Assembly: GCF_003987855.1 (NCBI RefSeq)
Contig: NZ_RXIZ01000015.1
Span: forward strand, 256,778 to 320,777
Source: Hyphomicrobium sp.
Lineage (GTDB): Bacteria > Pseudomonadota > Alphaproteobacteria > Rhizobiales > Hyphomicrobiaceae
DNA length: 64,000 bases
Direction: 5' to 3'
The position numbers were made by a program, and so were the translations under genes. A model generated the notes under the pieces. The model worked only from the letters and a program-made list of their open reading frames with translations, did no database searches and was not told the origin of the DNA. This document shows, one piece after another, positions 17,758 to 27,300 of this stretch; position 1 is the first letter of the stretch; each line of letters begins with the position of its first letter.

Positions 17758-18240
17758 GTCCAAAAGACACGCAAAGCGATTCAATTAAAGAGAGATCGTG
17801 AATTGGTGTTGATCCCAGCCGGGATTTTGCACCTATATTGGTCAGTATGCGCCATATCCCGTTTTTAATGCCCAACTATGAAACAGGCGGGCAAGAACTT
17901 ACAGTTGCGAATTTAGAAAATGCGCGCTCGGAGATGGTGCGTCTTGGTTAATTTTATAAATGGCCAATGTTTTCAGTTCGGTCGCATACAAAAGGCGTAG
18001 AACGACTGGATAGGAATTTTTCCTTTCGTCTCATATAGTTGATTGAGCCTTTCGGCGGAGGTTAACGAAGCGTTCCCGTCGAGCCGCCATCTAAATGCGC
18101 GTGTGGCATTAATTATGCAGCCACTATTTATTAAAAATGGAGACACGTTTTCGGGCCAATTATATCTAACATTGGTATAAAGGCGCTGTTGTCTACGAAA
18201 CGTACCGTACTTCGTTAGAGTGAGTTTTGGAGTTTGTATC
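17742..18240. other. AT-rich 500-bp gap before the LuxR gene
   Basis: The GC content falls sharply here (23 of 60 bases G or C in 17941-18000). It contains a short remnant of a glycosyltransferase gene (17847-17951, listed separately), a small hairpin ATCCC-AGCC-GGGAT near 17812-17825, and an inverted repeat CCAAT...ATTGG at about 18156-18175 that may be an operator for the downstream gene. I see no complete gene. Confidence 0.5.
17847..17951 (+). pseudogene. Remnant of a GT4 glycosyltransferase N terminus
   Basis: A 34-residue frame (ATG to TAA) whose translation matches the first strand and helix of GT4 enzymes: PFLMPNYETGGQE, then VANLENARSEMVRLG. The family pattern is N-x-x-x-G-G-x-E, then NL, then G. 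The frame ends where the next strand (usually HEV) should begin, and nothing recognisable follows. The AT-rich surroundings support a decayed gene in the polysaccharide locus. A functional short peptide is possible but less likely. The assignment rests on pattern only. Confidence 0.45.
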
Positions 18241-19014
18241 GTGCGTACCTCTTTTCGTGAGTCCGGCTCCACTCCTCCATTGGGTGCGAACAAGGCATTT
18301 CCCGCCGCAAATGCCGCCCCACTGGAAAAATCGTTTCCAGAATGTTCTCAATTGAAGCCGTCGCCCGTTTCCACGCTTATCGTGATCGAGCCGCGGTCAT
18401 TCGTGCGCAGTTGCATTCTGTCCAGCCTTTCGAATGCAACGGAAATGAAAGGCATCGGGGCGGGAAGCGTCGAGGAATATCTCGAGCAGCTTTCGGAAGT
18501 TCGTCCTTCGGTCATTATCGTATGCGCGATGGACGGCAACGTCGCCGATGTTTCAACGCGTGTGGCGCGCCTGAAATCGTCAGGATTGGGCGTGCCGATC
18601 GTTGTCATGGCCGACGGCAACAACGTTGATCTCATCCTGGCGGCGTTGAGCAGCGAAGCGAATGGCTTCATTCCCGCGGATATTTCGCTTGAAATCGCGG
18701 CTCACGCCCTTCGCTTGGTCATGGCGGGCGGCAGCTATTTCCCCGTGAACAGTCTCATGGCGGCCCGGCCGGCCATGACGGCGGCTACGTCAGATGGGCC
18801 GCTTAAATCCAATCTCTTCACGCGTAGGCAGACCGCCGTTATCGATGCAATTCGTAAAGGTAAGGCGAATAAGATCATCGCCTACGAGTTGAACATGTGT
18901 GAAAGCACCGTGAAGGTTCACGTGCGCAATATCATGAAGAAACTTAACGCAAAGAATAGAACTGAGGTCGCTTATTTGGCGAGCGAAATGCTCGGCGACA
19001 GGGACAGCCACTAA
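18241..19014 (+). CDS. LuxR-family regulator with pseudo-receiver domain
   Basis: A 257-residue NarL/FixJ-like protein. Residues 45-165 have the shape of a receiver domain (TLIVIEPRSF at the start, VPIVVMADG later), but the phospho-accepting aspartate is missing: the third strand reads VIIVCAMDG where VLLDL would be expected, and the N-terminal acidic pair is reduced to IEP. The LuxR helix-turn-helix lies at about 192-250 (FTRRQTAVIDAI, then NMCESTVKVHVRNIMKKL). I chose the GTG at 18241 because GGAG sits 8 bases before it. It probably regulates the surrounding polysaccharide genes without phosphorylation by a histidine kinase (inference). Confidence 0.85.
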   Translation: MRTSFRESGSTPPLGANKAFPAANAAPLEKSFPECSQLKPSPVSTLIVIEPRSFVRSCILSSLSNATEMKGIGAGSVEEYLEQLSEVRPSVIIVCAMDGNVADVSTRVARLKSSGLGVPIVVMADGNNVDLILAALSSEANGFIPADISLEIAAHALRLVMAGGSYFPVNSLMAARPAMTAATSDGPLKSNLFTRRQTAVIDAIRKGKANKIIAYELNMCESTVKVHVRNIMKKLNAKNRTEVAYLASEMLGDRDSH

Positions 19015-19063
19015 AGCGCTGCTGCCGGGAACGACCTACCGACCTGCCGACTGGAGCCAGATC

Positions 19064-20098
19064 GTGATCGCATCCGTCTTATCGAGCACGGCCGAGGATG
19101 GGTGCGGGTATTTGCAACCCAAGCCAGCGGCGAAAATCTCGGTAGTGGTCGCGGCGTTCAATGTCGCTCCTTTCATTGCAGATGCGATCGCTTCCACTCT
19201 TTCGCAGAGCAATGTCTCGGAGGTCATCGTCGTTGACGACGCGTCCAATGATGGAACGCCGGAGATTGTCGCGAACATCGCAGCAGTCGAGTCCCGAGTT
19301 AAGTTGATCAAGCAGGCGCGCAACAGCGGACCAGGCGCGGCGCGTAACGTCGCGTTGAAACACGCTAGTGGCGACTGGGTCGCGATCCTCGATGGCGACG
19401 ATCTTATGGCGCCGGAACGGCTGGCGGGGCTCATTCAATGTGCGGAAGCGACCGGCGCGGACATCATCGGTGATAACTTCGAGCGCATCACGGTCGATGG
19501 CAAATCGACTGGCGATTATCTTTTTCCGACAGCCGAAGTCCCGTTTCTATTCGAGGTCGACTCCGCGACCTTCATCGACGCCAACCAAGTGTTAGGCAAG
19601 AAGCGCTTCTCGCTTGGCGCCATTAAGGTGATGGTGCGGACGGACTTCATCGCGCGTCACGAGATTACTCATCCCGAGGACCTGCCGGTTGGCGAGGATT
19701 TTCAGTTCATCCTGAGCTGCCTTTTCGCCGGCGCCCGCTTCGTGGTCGTCTCGACGCCAAGCTATAAGTATCGTCTTCGCCCGGGATCTCAGTCTTGGCG
19801 TCTTACTGACGAGCACATGGCCAAACTTCACGTCGCGCACGCGGCGCTGTTGCGGGACGCCGAGCAGGCGGGATGTGCTCGCGCGTATGAGGCAGCGGTC
19901 GATTACGGCCGCACGCTGGATCGAACCACCGACTTCGTTCGTGCTGTGTCTCTCGCCAAAGAAGGCAAATGGGGAGAGGGCATCGCCTGGATCTCCGCCC
20001 ACCCGCGCGCGCTGCCGCTCGTCATTCGTTACGGGAGCCAAGCGGTGCTCAACAGGCTGAAAGCAGCGATGCCTTTGGGCCGGAGCAGCCACCCATGA
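19064..20098 (+). CDS. Glycosyltransferase family 2 (ExoO-like)
   Basis: A 344-residue GT-A transferase. ISVVVAAFNVAPFIADAI and VIVVDDASNDGTPE form the nucleotide-binding half, ILDGDDLMAP holds the DxD, and LPVGEDFQFIL the later acidic motif. It resembles the gene at 1018. The GTG start at 19064 has GGAG 8 bases upstream. The stop overlaps the ATG of the next transferase (ATGA), so both are probably made together. By analogy with succinoglycan clusters it may be a glucosyltransferase, but the sequence alone does not show the sugar. Confidence 0.87.
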   Translation: MIASVLSSTAEDGCGYLQPKPAAKISVVVAAFNVAPFIADAIASTLSQSNVSEVIVVDDASNDGTPEIVANIAAVESRVKLIKQARNSGPGAARNVALKHASGDWVAILDGDDLMAPERLAGLIQCAEATGADIIGDNFERITVDGKSTGDYLFPTAEVPFLFEVDSATFIDANQVLGKKRFSLGAIKVMVRTDFIARHEITHPEDLPVGEDFQFILSCLFAGARFVVVSTPSYKYRLRPGSQSWRLTDEHMAKLHVAHAALLRDAEQAGCARAYEAAVDYGRTLDRTTDFVRAVSLAKEGKWGEGIAWISAHPRALPLVIRYGSQAVLNRLKAAMPLGRSSHP

Positions 20099-21027
20099 CG
20101 CGCACCGCCATCGCAATTTGCACCTATCGCCGCCCCGACGGACTTGCGCGCGTTCTCAAATCGCTTGATTCCTTGACGTCGGACCCGGCAGCCGACCGGA
20201 ACGTCGTCGTCATCGTTGTCGATAATGATCCCGCTGGGTCTGCCGCGAGCACGGTTGCGAAGTGGGATAAAAGCTTCCGCTTTCCATTGACCTACGTTTC
20301 CGAGCCGCGAAAGGGCTTGGCCAACGCGCGGAACGCCGCGCTCGCGAAAGCAAGGGCATCGAAGGCGGACAGACTGGCGTTCATCGACGATGACGAAATG
20401 GCGAGCCCGGGTTGGCTCGAAGCGCTCGACGACTCTATGGACCGCACCGCCGCCGCGATCATCGCAGGCCCAACCTATCCTCTGTTTCAGCGACCGCCGG
20501 ACAGTTGGACGCCCATTCGCGGCTATGCCTACGTTCCGCTGCTTCGGCAGGGCGTCGCCCAGGACGCATCATCGGCGAATATCCTGATTGATCTGAAAAA
20601 GTTGGAGATCACCTTCGATCCGATCTTCAATGAAAGCGGCGGTGAGGATACGCACTTCGTTACCCGCGCCATGAATGCAGGCGAGCGCATCGGCTGGGCG
20701 CCCGCAGCGATCGTCTGGGATGCGATCCCCGTGACGAGAATGAAAACGAGTTGGCTCTTGCGCCGCTGGTTCCGCACCGGCGTCACGGAAGCCAAGATCG
20801 ACGCGCTCAAATCCGGCGCCGCTGTCGGTCGCATCCGCAATGCCTGGAGCGGCCTGATACGGGTAGCCTATGGCAGCGTCCGCATCGCGTATGGCGCCGT
20901 CCGCGCTTTCCCCTCGGCCCCGTATCTGCTCGTGGCGAACTGCTATACGTTTTGCCGCGGTCTTGGCTATCTCGTGGGCGCGCTCGGCCGGTCTTTCGCC
21001 GAGTACTCGACCTCCCGCTATCGCTAG
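20095..21027 (+). CDS. Glycosyltransferase family 2 (ExoM-like)
   Basis: A 310-residue transferase very similar in motif order to ExoM of succinoglycan synthesis: IAICTYRRPDGLARVL at the start, VDNDPAG, LANARNAAL, LAFIDDDEMASPGWLEAL, then NESGGEDTHFVTRAMNAG and WLLRRWFRTGVTEAK. The C terminus has a hydrophobic segment that could touch the membrane. The start is the ATG at 20095, overlapping the previous stop; the frame is open further upstream but only within the previous gene. Its closeness to ExoM is the best single argument that this locus makes a succinoglycan-like glucan or galactoglucan backbone (inference). Confidence 0.87.
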   Translation: MTRTAIAICTYRRPDGLARVLKSLDSLTSDPAADRNVVVIVVDNDPAGSAASTVAKWDKSFRFPLTYVSEPRKGLANARNAALAKARASKADRLAFIDDDEMASPGWLEALDDSMDRTAAAIIAGPTYPLFQRPPDSWTPIRGYAYVPLLRQGVAQDASSANILIDLKKLEITFDPIFNESGGEDTHFVTRAMNAGERIGWAPAAIVWDAIPVTRMKTSWLLRRWFRTGVTEAKIDALKSGAAVGRIRNAWSGLIRVAYGSVRIAYGAVRAFPSAPYLLVANCYTFCRGLGYLVGALGRSFAEYSTSRYR

Positions 21028-21042
21028 AGGCGGACGCGAGCG

Positions 21043-22266
21043 ATGAGCGCATCAAATCCCGACGAACGCCTTCGAATAGCTTTCTTCGGACACGACTCCA
21101 ATGAAAGCACGATACGCAAAAGAGTTGCCGCTTTCACGGCATTCGGCGCCGACGTCTTCGGGGTGATGTTTCACCGTACCCGTAAAGGCGTATCGAGCGC
21201 GCCGTCCTGGCCCAACGTCGATCTCGGCGAGACGGCCGACGGAAGTTATCTGCACCGCTTGATGATGGTCGGCCGCGCGCTTGGCAAAACACTGCGCGCG
21301 CGCAAGGAACTGGCCGAATCCGACATTATCTACGCACGCAATTTGGACATGCTTGGGCTGGCGGCGGTCTCGAAGTACTGCTTGGGCCTCTCCGCCCCAA
21401 TCGTCTACGAAGCGCTCGACGTCCACCCCATCTTCACCAAAGGGGGAGCCAAGAGTTGGCTCGCGCGCTTCGTTGAGCGTGCGCTGCTGCGCACGACAAG
21501 CCTCCTGGTGGTTAGTTCACCAACATTCATCGCCAACTATTATGCGGCGAAGCAAGGATATGCCGGACCTTGGCACCTGTTGGAAAATAAGGTCTTTCGC
21601 GGCGGGCCAGGTGCAGCGAGCTCCGTCAGAGTCGCAACACGGTCATCCAAGGACGCCGAAAAACCATGGATCATCGGCTGGTTTGGCGTGCTCCGCTGCA
21701 TGCGCAGTTTGGAACTACTGCGAGCTATTGCCACAAAGCTCGGAACAAAAGTCGTCATTCACATCCGAGGCACGGCGTCCGAACCGGACGGCATCACCGA
21801 CGAGATGCTAAACCAAGTATGCAGTCGGACAGATAACATGCATTTCTTCGGCGCTTACGACAGCGCGCGGGAATTGGATCAAATTTACGGCGCCATTGAT
21901 ATTGCCTGGGCAGTAGACTTCAGCGCTCAGGGAGCCAATTCCGACTGGCTGATTCCCAATCGCATCTACGAAAGCGGGCTTTACGGCGTACCGGTTATTG
22001 CCCGTAAGGACACGACGACTGGCCAACGGGTCGAGGGGCTTGGAATGGGCTGGAGCTTCGCCGAGCCCTTTGGCACCAATGTCGAGACGTTCCTCTCTGA
22101 ACTCGACGTCAAGGATTACGACGCTAAGCTTGAGCGTCTTCAGGCAACGCCGCCGGACGTCTTCGTCGATCTTAACGACACGATCGGGCTCCTCGGTGTT
22201 CTGCGCGGGATCGCAAACAGGGGAGCGCCGGATCGAAATGCCGAGGCGGTTCTCCGGTCGGGCTGA
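21043..22266 (+). CDS. Glycosyltransferase, GT4-like
   Basis: A 407-residue GT-B-like protein. The N-terminal domain begins LRIAFFGHDSNESTIRKRV and includes DIIYARNLDMLGLAA, as in GT4 enzymes of exopolysaccharide loci. The second domain starts at IIGWFGVLRCMRSLELL, and the donor-site region is WLIPNRIYESGLYGVPVIA, with the conserved glutamate before SGLYGVPV. It lies 15 bp after the ExoM-like gene and 19 bp before the next transferase, in a compact same-strand run. No membrane helix is evident. The sugar transferred is unknown. Confidence 0.82.
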   Translation: MSASNPDERLRIAFFGHDSNESTIRKRVAAFTAFGADVFGVMFHRTRKGVSSAPSWPNVDLGETADGSYLHRLMMVGRALGKTLRARKELAESDIIYARNLDMLGLAAVSKYCLGLSAPIVYEALDVHPIFTKGGAKSWLARFVERALLRTTSLLVVSSPTFIANYYAAKQGYAGPWHLLENKVFRGGPGAASSVRVATRSSKDAEKPWIIGWFGVLRCMRSLELLRAIATKLGTKVVIHIRGTASEPDGITDEMLNQVCSRTDNMHFFGAYDSARELDQIYGAIDIAWAVDFSAQGANSDWLIPNRIYESGLYGVPVIARKDTTTGQRVEGLGMGWSFAEPFGTNVETFLSELDVKDYDAKLERLQATPPDVFVDLNDTIGLLGVLRGIANRGAPDRNAEAVLRSG

Positions 22267-22285
22267 GTAGAGGGCTAGTAACAGC

Positions 22286-23449
22286 ATGAACGCGAATGGA
22301 CAGCTGTCCATCCTGGCGCCGACCCGCTATCCCTGGTCTTTCAATGGCCCGCGGAAGTCCAGGCACGTCATCAATCGCCGGTCGTTCATTCCCTTCAACA
22401 AGCTGACAAACAAGCTTGAGGGCATCACGATTTTGAATGCGCCTCCGTGGGAGCGGCGCGATCTGATCCATGCGTTCAACCGGATTCCCTTGAACTCCGG
22501 CCCATTCATCATCGGCTTTGAATCGCATCTGCCGCGCGGCTTTGGTCTCGAGACCACGGCCTACTTCAATTGGCTTCGTGGCATGCTGGCAGATAGTCGT
22601 TGCAAGCGGATCATCGCGATCTCGGAGCTGGCGCGCCGCACCTTCATCCATTTCCACCAGGGCCATAGCGCGTTCGAACGCTTGATATCCAAGCTTGAGG
22701 TCCGCTATCCCAATGTCGCGCTGCCGCCCCTTCGTCCTCTTGAGAACTCAGCTGAAAAAAACCTGCCGATTAGGATCTTCTTCGTCGGCAACCATTTCGC
22801 GCGCAAGGGTGGCTGCGTCGCCGTGCGTGTCGCTGAAATGGCCTTGCAAAAAGGCCTGCCGGTCGAAGTAACCATCGCCTCGACCCTGGAACTCGGTGCC
22901 GCTACCTGGACTGATCCGCTTCGGCCAGAGTTTTTCGATCCTTACTTGAAGCTTCTTGACCTTCCTAATGTCGTCTTCCATCGCGGGCTTGCGAACGATC
23001 GCGTTCACAAACTGCTGGCCGAATCCGATTTTCTGCTTCTCACCACGTTCTCCGATACCTTCGGCTATAGCGCGGTCGAAGCCCTAGCCAATGGAACGCC
23101 GGTAATTGGAACGCGCGGCGGTGCGTTGCCTGAGTTCCTCGATGGCGAAACGAATTCGATCCTTCTCGATCTCGAAACAGCCGAGCTTGGTGACTGGCGT
23201 TATTCGGCTTCCACGGAAAGAGATACACCCAAATTTGAGAAGCTCTTCGCCGACGAGGTCGAGCGGCTCGCCCGAGAAACCTATGCTGCGCTTGAGAAGA
23301 TCGCCGCCGATAAAGGCACTCTACCTAGGCTGCGGGCCGGCGCGCGGCGGACCGCTGAAACAATTTTCAATCCAGATGCTGCGTCGGATTATTGGGATAG
23401 CCTCTATGAAGAGGTCGCCGCCAAGCGGCCCGCAGTATCGGCAACCTGA
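22286..23449 (+). CDS. Glycosyltransferase family 4
   Basis: A 387-residue GT-B enzyme. The second half is clear: IRIFFVGNHFARKGG marks the start of the donor domain, and FSDTFGYSAVEALANGTPVIGTRGGALPEFLDG is the GT4 donor signature (quoted here only by its key parts: E-A-L-A-N-G-T-P and T-x-x-G-G). The first half is less typical, and starts with LSILAPTRYPWSFNGPRKS. It ends the rightward transferase run and converges on the GH16 gene. It likely adds a side-chain or backbone sugar; the donor cannot be named. Confidence 0.87.
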   Translation: MNANGQLSILAPTRYPWSFNGPRKSRHVINRRSFIPFNKLTNKLEGITILNAPPWERRDLIHAFNRIPLNSGPFIIGFESHLPRGFGLETTAYFNWLRGMLADSRCKRIIAISELARRTFIHFHQGHSAFERLISKLEVRYPNVALPPLRPLENSAEKNLPIRIFFVGNHFARKGGCVAVRVAEMALQKGLPVEVTIASTLELGAATWTDPLRPEFFDPYLKLLDLPNVVFHRGLANDRVHKLLAESDFLLLTTFSDTFGYSAVEALANGTPVIGTRGGALPEFLDGETNSILLDLETAELGDWRYSASTERDTPKFEKLFADEVERLARETYAALEKIAADKGTLPRLRAGARRTAETIFNPDAASDYWDSLYEEVAAKRPAVSAT

Positions 23450-23470
23450 GTACACGTCCGAACTTTGCTA

Positions 23471-24274
23471 TCAGTCCTTCTGACTGCAAAGGATCGATTC
23501 CGGAAACTGACAAGGTTCTCCGGCCTTCGTGTAGGCGACCCACTCATATCCGATCGACATCGGCAGCTTTGAGCTGTCGAAGGTGCCAAGCCAATCGGTC
23601 AGCGTCGACGTATTCCAGATCGTGAGATAGATCTTGCTCGGGTGCGTCGGGTAGGGCGCGCCGTCCTTCCGCACGACCTCTCTCAATAGCTTCCCGTTGA
23701 CGAACCAGCGGAGTTTGTCGGGGAACCACTGGATCGCATAGGTATTCATCGTTTCGAACGCATTGGCCGGAATCTCGTTGAGAGAGTTGCCCTGTGCTTG
23801 TCCGTTGACGAAGTAATTGAGCTGGACCTTGTCGCTGTATCGGCCGAGAAATTCGAGGTCGATTTCATCGTGCGGCTGGTCCTGGGCAGGCGGACCGGAG
23901 TACGTGAAAACGCCGGAATCGATTCCCGCTCCCGCAGCGGGGCGCATGCGGAATTCGAAGGTGCCATACCCGAATGCTGCGAGTGACTGCACTTCGGCGC
24001 AAGTCTGCTTGCGGTCTTTGACTTGTCTGCCGAGAAGCATCAGCTGCAGGCCCGCGCTATCGATTGTGATGTTTTGTGCGGAAAACATGCACGCCTGATG
24101 GTCGCCATTCGCCCATCCGTCCGAAACGAACCAACGCGCACGGCTGAGATGAGAAAACCGATCGATGAAGGAAGAACCGATTTCGATTGCGGAGCCCGGC
24201 TGTGGGGCTAGCGAGCAGAGAAGCACCGTGAAAAGTAAACGGCGCATCGCGATCGCAATACGAGTTATGAACAT
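23471..24274 (-). CDS. Secreted glycoside hydrolase family 16 (ExoK/ExsH-like)
   Basis: A 267-residue beta-glucanase-like protein. The catalytic ExDxE motif is intact as HDEIDLEFLG (E137, D139, E141). A signal peptide is visible at the N terminus (RRLLFTVLLCSLAPQPGSA). I chose the ATG at 24274 because AGGAG sits 7 bases before it; the longer frame would need a TTG. Such enzymes in exopolysaccharide loci cut the nascent polymer into shorter chains, as ExoK does for succinoglycan. Four or more cysteines outside the signal peptide suggest disulfides after export. It is convergent with the last glycosyltransferase. Confidence 0.88.
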   Translation of the reverse strand: MFITRIAIAMRRLLFTVLLCSLAPQPGSAIEIGSSFIDRFSHLSRARWFVSDGWANGDHQACMFSAQNITIDSAGLQLMLLGRQVKDRKQTCAEVQSLAAFGYGTFEFRMRPAAGAGIDSGVFTYSGPPAQDQPHDEIDLEFLGRYSDKVQLNYFVNGQAQGNSLNEIPANAFETMNTYAIQWFPDKLRWFVNGKLLREVVRKDGAPYPTHPSKIYLTIWNTSTLTDWLGTFDSSKLPMSIGYEWVAYTKAGEPCQFPESILCSQKD

Positions 24275-24370
24275 TGAAGGCTCCTGGCCGGCCAAGTGCC
24301 AGAAAAATAGCTCAGTTGAGCAAACTTAGGATGGCAGATGCGCTTTAGAGGTTAATGAGTTCAGACGCAT

Positions 24371-27300
24371 CTAGCCGCTCGCCGAAGCAACCTGGCGGCC
24401 GCCGGAAAACCTCGTCTTCAGTTTCTCTAGAAGCAGATAGATGACCGGAGTCGTGTAGAGCGTCAGAATTTGCGACACGACGAGACCACCGATGATGGTG
24501 ATGCCCAACGGCCGCCGCAATTCTGAACCTGGCCCGATCGCAACTGCCAGTGGGATGGCGCCAAGCAACGCCGCCAGCGTCGTCATGAGGATCGGACGGA
24601 ACCGCTGCAGACACGCATCGTAAATCGCATCTTCCGGCGCAAGACCCTGCTCCCGTTCCGCGTTGAGCGCGAAGTCGACCAGCATGATGCCGTTCTTTTT
24701 CACGATGCCGATGAGCAGAATGACGCCGATGAGCGCAATGACGGAGAGATCCATCCGTGCCATCTCGAGGGCAAGAAGGGCGCCCAATCCGGCAGACGGC
24801 AGCGTCGATATGATTGTGAGCGGATGAGCCAGGCTTTCGTAGAGAACGCCGAGCACGATGTAGATTGCAATGAGCGCGGCAATAATGAGGAGCACCTGCT
24901 GCCGCGCCTGCTCCAGGAACGCTTTCGCATCCCCCGCAGGCTCTCCCCGGATCGACTCTGGCATGTGCAGCTTCTGCAGCGCCGCGTCGATCGCGTTGAG
25001 CCCCGTCTCCATGCTGACACCGGGCTTTAGACTGTAGTTGATTGTGACTGCGGGGAACGGCCCCTGATGATTGACGACCAGTGGCGCGAGGCCCTCGCTC
25101 GTCGTGATCAGGCTCGAAAGCGGGATCTGCTGCTTGCGATCAATCGTTGGCACGTAGATGCGTGACAGATCTTTCGGCTGCACTTGCAGCTTCGGATCGA
25201 CTTCGATCACGACCTTGTATTGATTGCGATCTCCGTAGATCGTCGAGAACTGCGTCTGCGAAAACGCATTGGCGAGCGCATTGTCTATGTCGACAATGGC
25301 GACCTTCAAGCGGGAAGCGACGTCACGATTGATGTTGACGTTGAGCTGAAGACCCCCGGCCTCGCGGTCGGAACTCACATCGACGACGCCGGGTATTGCG
25401 CGCACGGCGGCGAGAGCCTTGGGCACCCAAGCGTAGAGATCGTCGGCATTCAAGGACCACAGCGTATATTGGTAGTCGGCCTTTCCAGACCGAGCGCCTG
25501 AGCGAATATCTTTCGACGCCATCAGGCGCGTTTGCAATCCGACGATCTTGCCGAGCGGCTTTCTCAGCCGATCGATGACCTCCGAGGTCGGAACGTTGCC
25601 GCGCTTATCAAGCGGCTTCAGGCTGATGTACATCCGACCTTGATTTTGCGTCGGGTTCGGCCCGCCTGCACCCATCGTCGATCCGACATTGTCGATGGCC
25701 GGATCCGCCAATACGACGGCTAGCGCCTGGTCCTGCAGCGCCTTCATCTCTGCGAACGACACGTCGGCGTTGGCTTCCGTCGCGGCGATGATCAATCCGG
25801 TGTCGTCATCGGGCAGATAGCCCTTCGGCAGCACGGTAAAGAAGTGCACGGTGAGCGCGATGGTCGCGAGAAACACCGCAACCATGATCAACTGGTTGCG
25901 CAACGCGATGCGCAAAGTGAAGGCGTAGGCGCGAACGATGGAATTCATAATGCCTTCGAAGATCCGGTCCGCCAGATTGCGGTGCGCCTCCGCGCCTTCT
26001 TTTATGAAGTGAGCGCAGATCATTGGCGTAACCGTCAGCGAGACGACCGCCGATATGATGATCGCGAACGTCAGCGTCATAGCGAATTCATGCAGGATGC
26101 GCCCGACGATGCCCGTCATGAACAGAACAGGAATGAAGGCGGCAATCAGCGAGACCGAAATTGAAATGACGGTGAAGCCGATCTGGCGCGAGCCTTCGAG
26201 CGCCGCCTTGAACGGCTTCATGCCGTTTTCCAAGTTGCGGTAGACGTTCTCGATCATGACAATGGCGTCGTCGACAACGAATCCGACGGCCACCGCAAGC
26301 GCCATGAGCGTGAGATTGTTGATCGAATAACCTGCCGCCCACATGGCCGCACACGTGCCTGCCAGAGATAGTGGGACCGTTATTCCGGCGGCGATCGTCG
26401 GGGTTCCTCGCCGCAGGAATACGAATACCACCGACATCACGAGCAAGATGGTCAGCCCGAGCGTGAACTGCATATCATGCACCGACGCGCGGATCGTTGT
26501 CGTCCGGTCGGTGAGGATGGAAATATCGATACCTGCCGGAACCCACTCCCTGAGCTGAGGCAGCAGCGCCTTCACGCGATCGACGGTATCGATAACGTTG
26601 GCTTCTGGTGTCTTCGTAATGATCAGAAGCACGGCCGGAGCCATACCGAAGCGCGCTAGCGATCGCGCATTGCGCGTGCCTTTGATCACCTTTGCGACAT
26701 CGCCGACCCTGACCACGTCGCCGTTGGGCATGTTCTTGACGACGATCTTCTCGTAGTCCTCCGGCTCGGTCATCTGAGAGTTGGATTGCAGGGCGATCGT
26801 CTGGTTCACCCCGTCGATCGAGCCGATCGACGAAAGGTCGTTCGCTGCTGCCACCGCATTCTTGACGTCGTCAAAGCTGACGCCCATCGAGGCGACGAGC
26901 GTCGGGTCGACCTGGATGCGCGTCGCCGGTTGGTCGGCTCCGCTGACGGTGACATCGGCCACGCCTTCGACCTGCGATATACGCTGCGCAATCGTCGTAT
27001 CGGCAGTGTCGTAGATGTCGCTCGTCCTCATCGTCTTTGATGTCAGCGCTAGAATGAGGATAGGCGCCGCGGACGGATTCATCTTTCTATAGGTCGGCAC
27101 CTGGGGCAGATCGCTAGGCAGATCAGCCGTCGCGGAATTGAGTGCCGCCTGGACATCTCGCGCGGCTCCGTCGATCTTGCGGCTGAGGTCAAACTGCAAA
27201 GCGATAGATGTCGAGCCGAGCGAGCTTGTCGAGGTCATTTCGCTGATGCCGGCGATCTCGCCGAGCCGGCGCTCCAAGGGAGATGCCACGCTGGATGCCA

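Noticed and set aside
17973-18293. Minus-strand frame of 106 codons in the AT-rich gap
   Set aside because: No domain, no ribosome binding site, and it overlaps the start of the LuxR gene.
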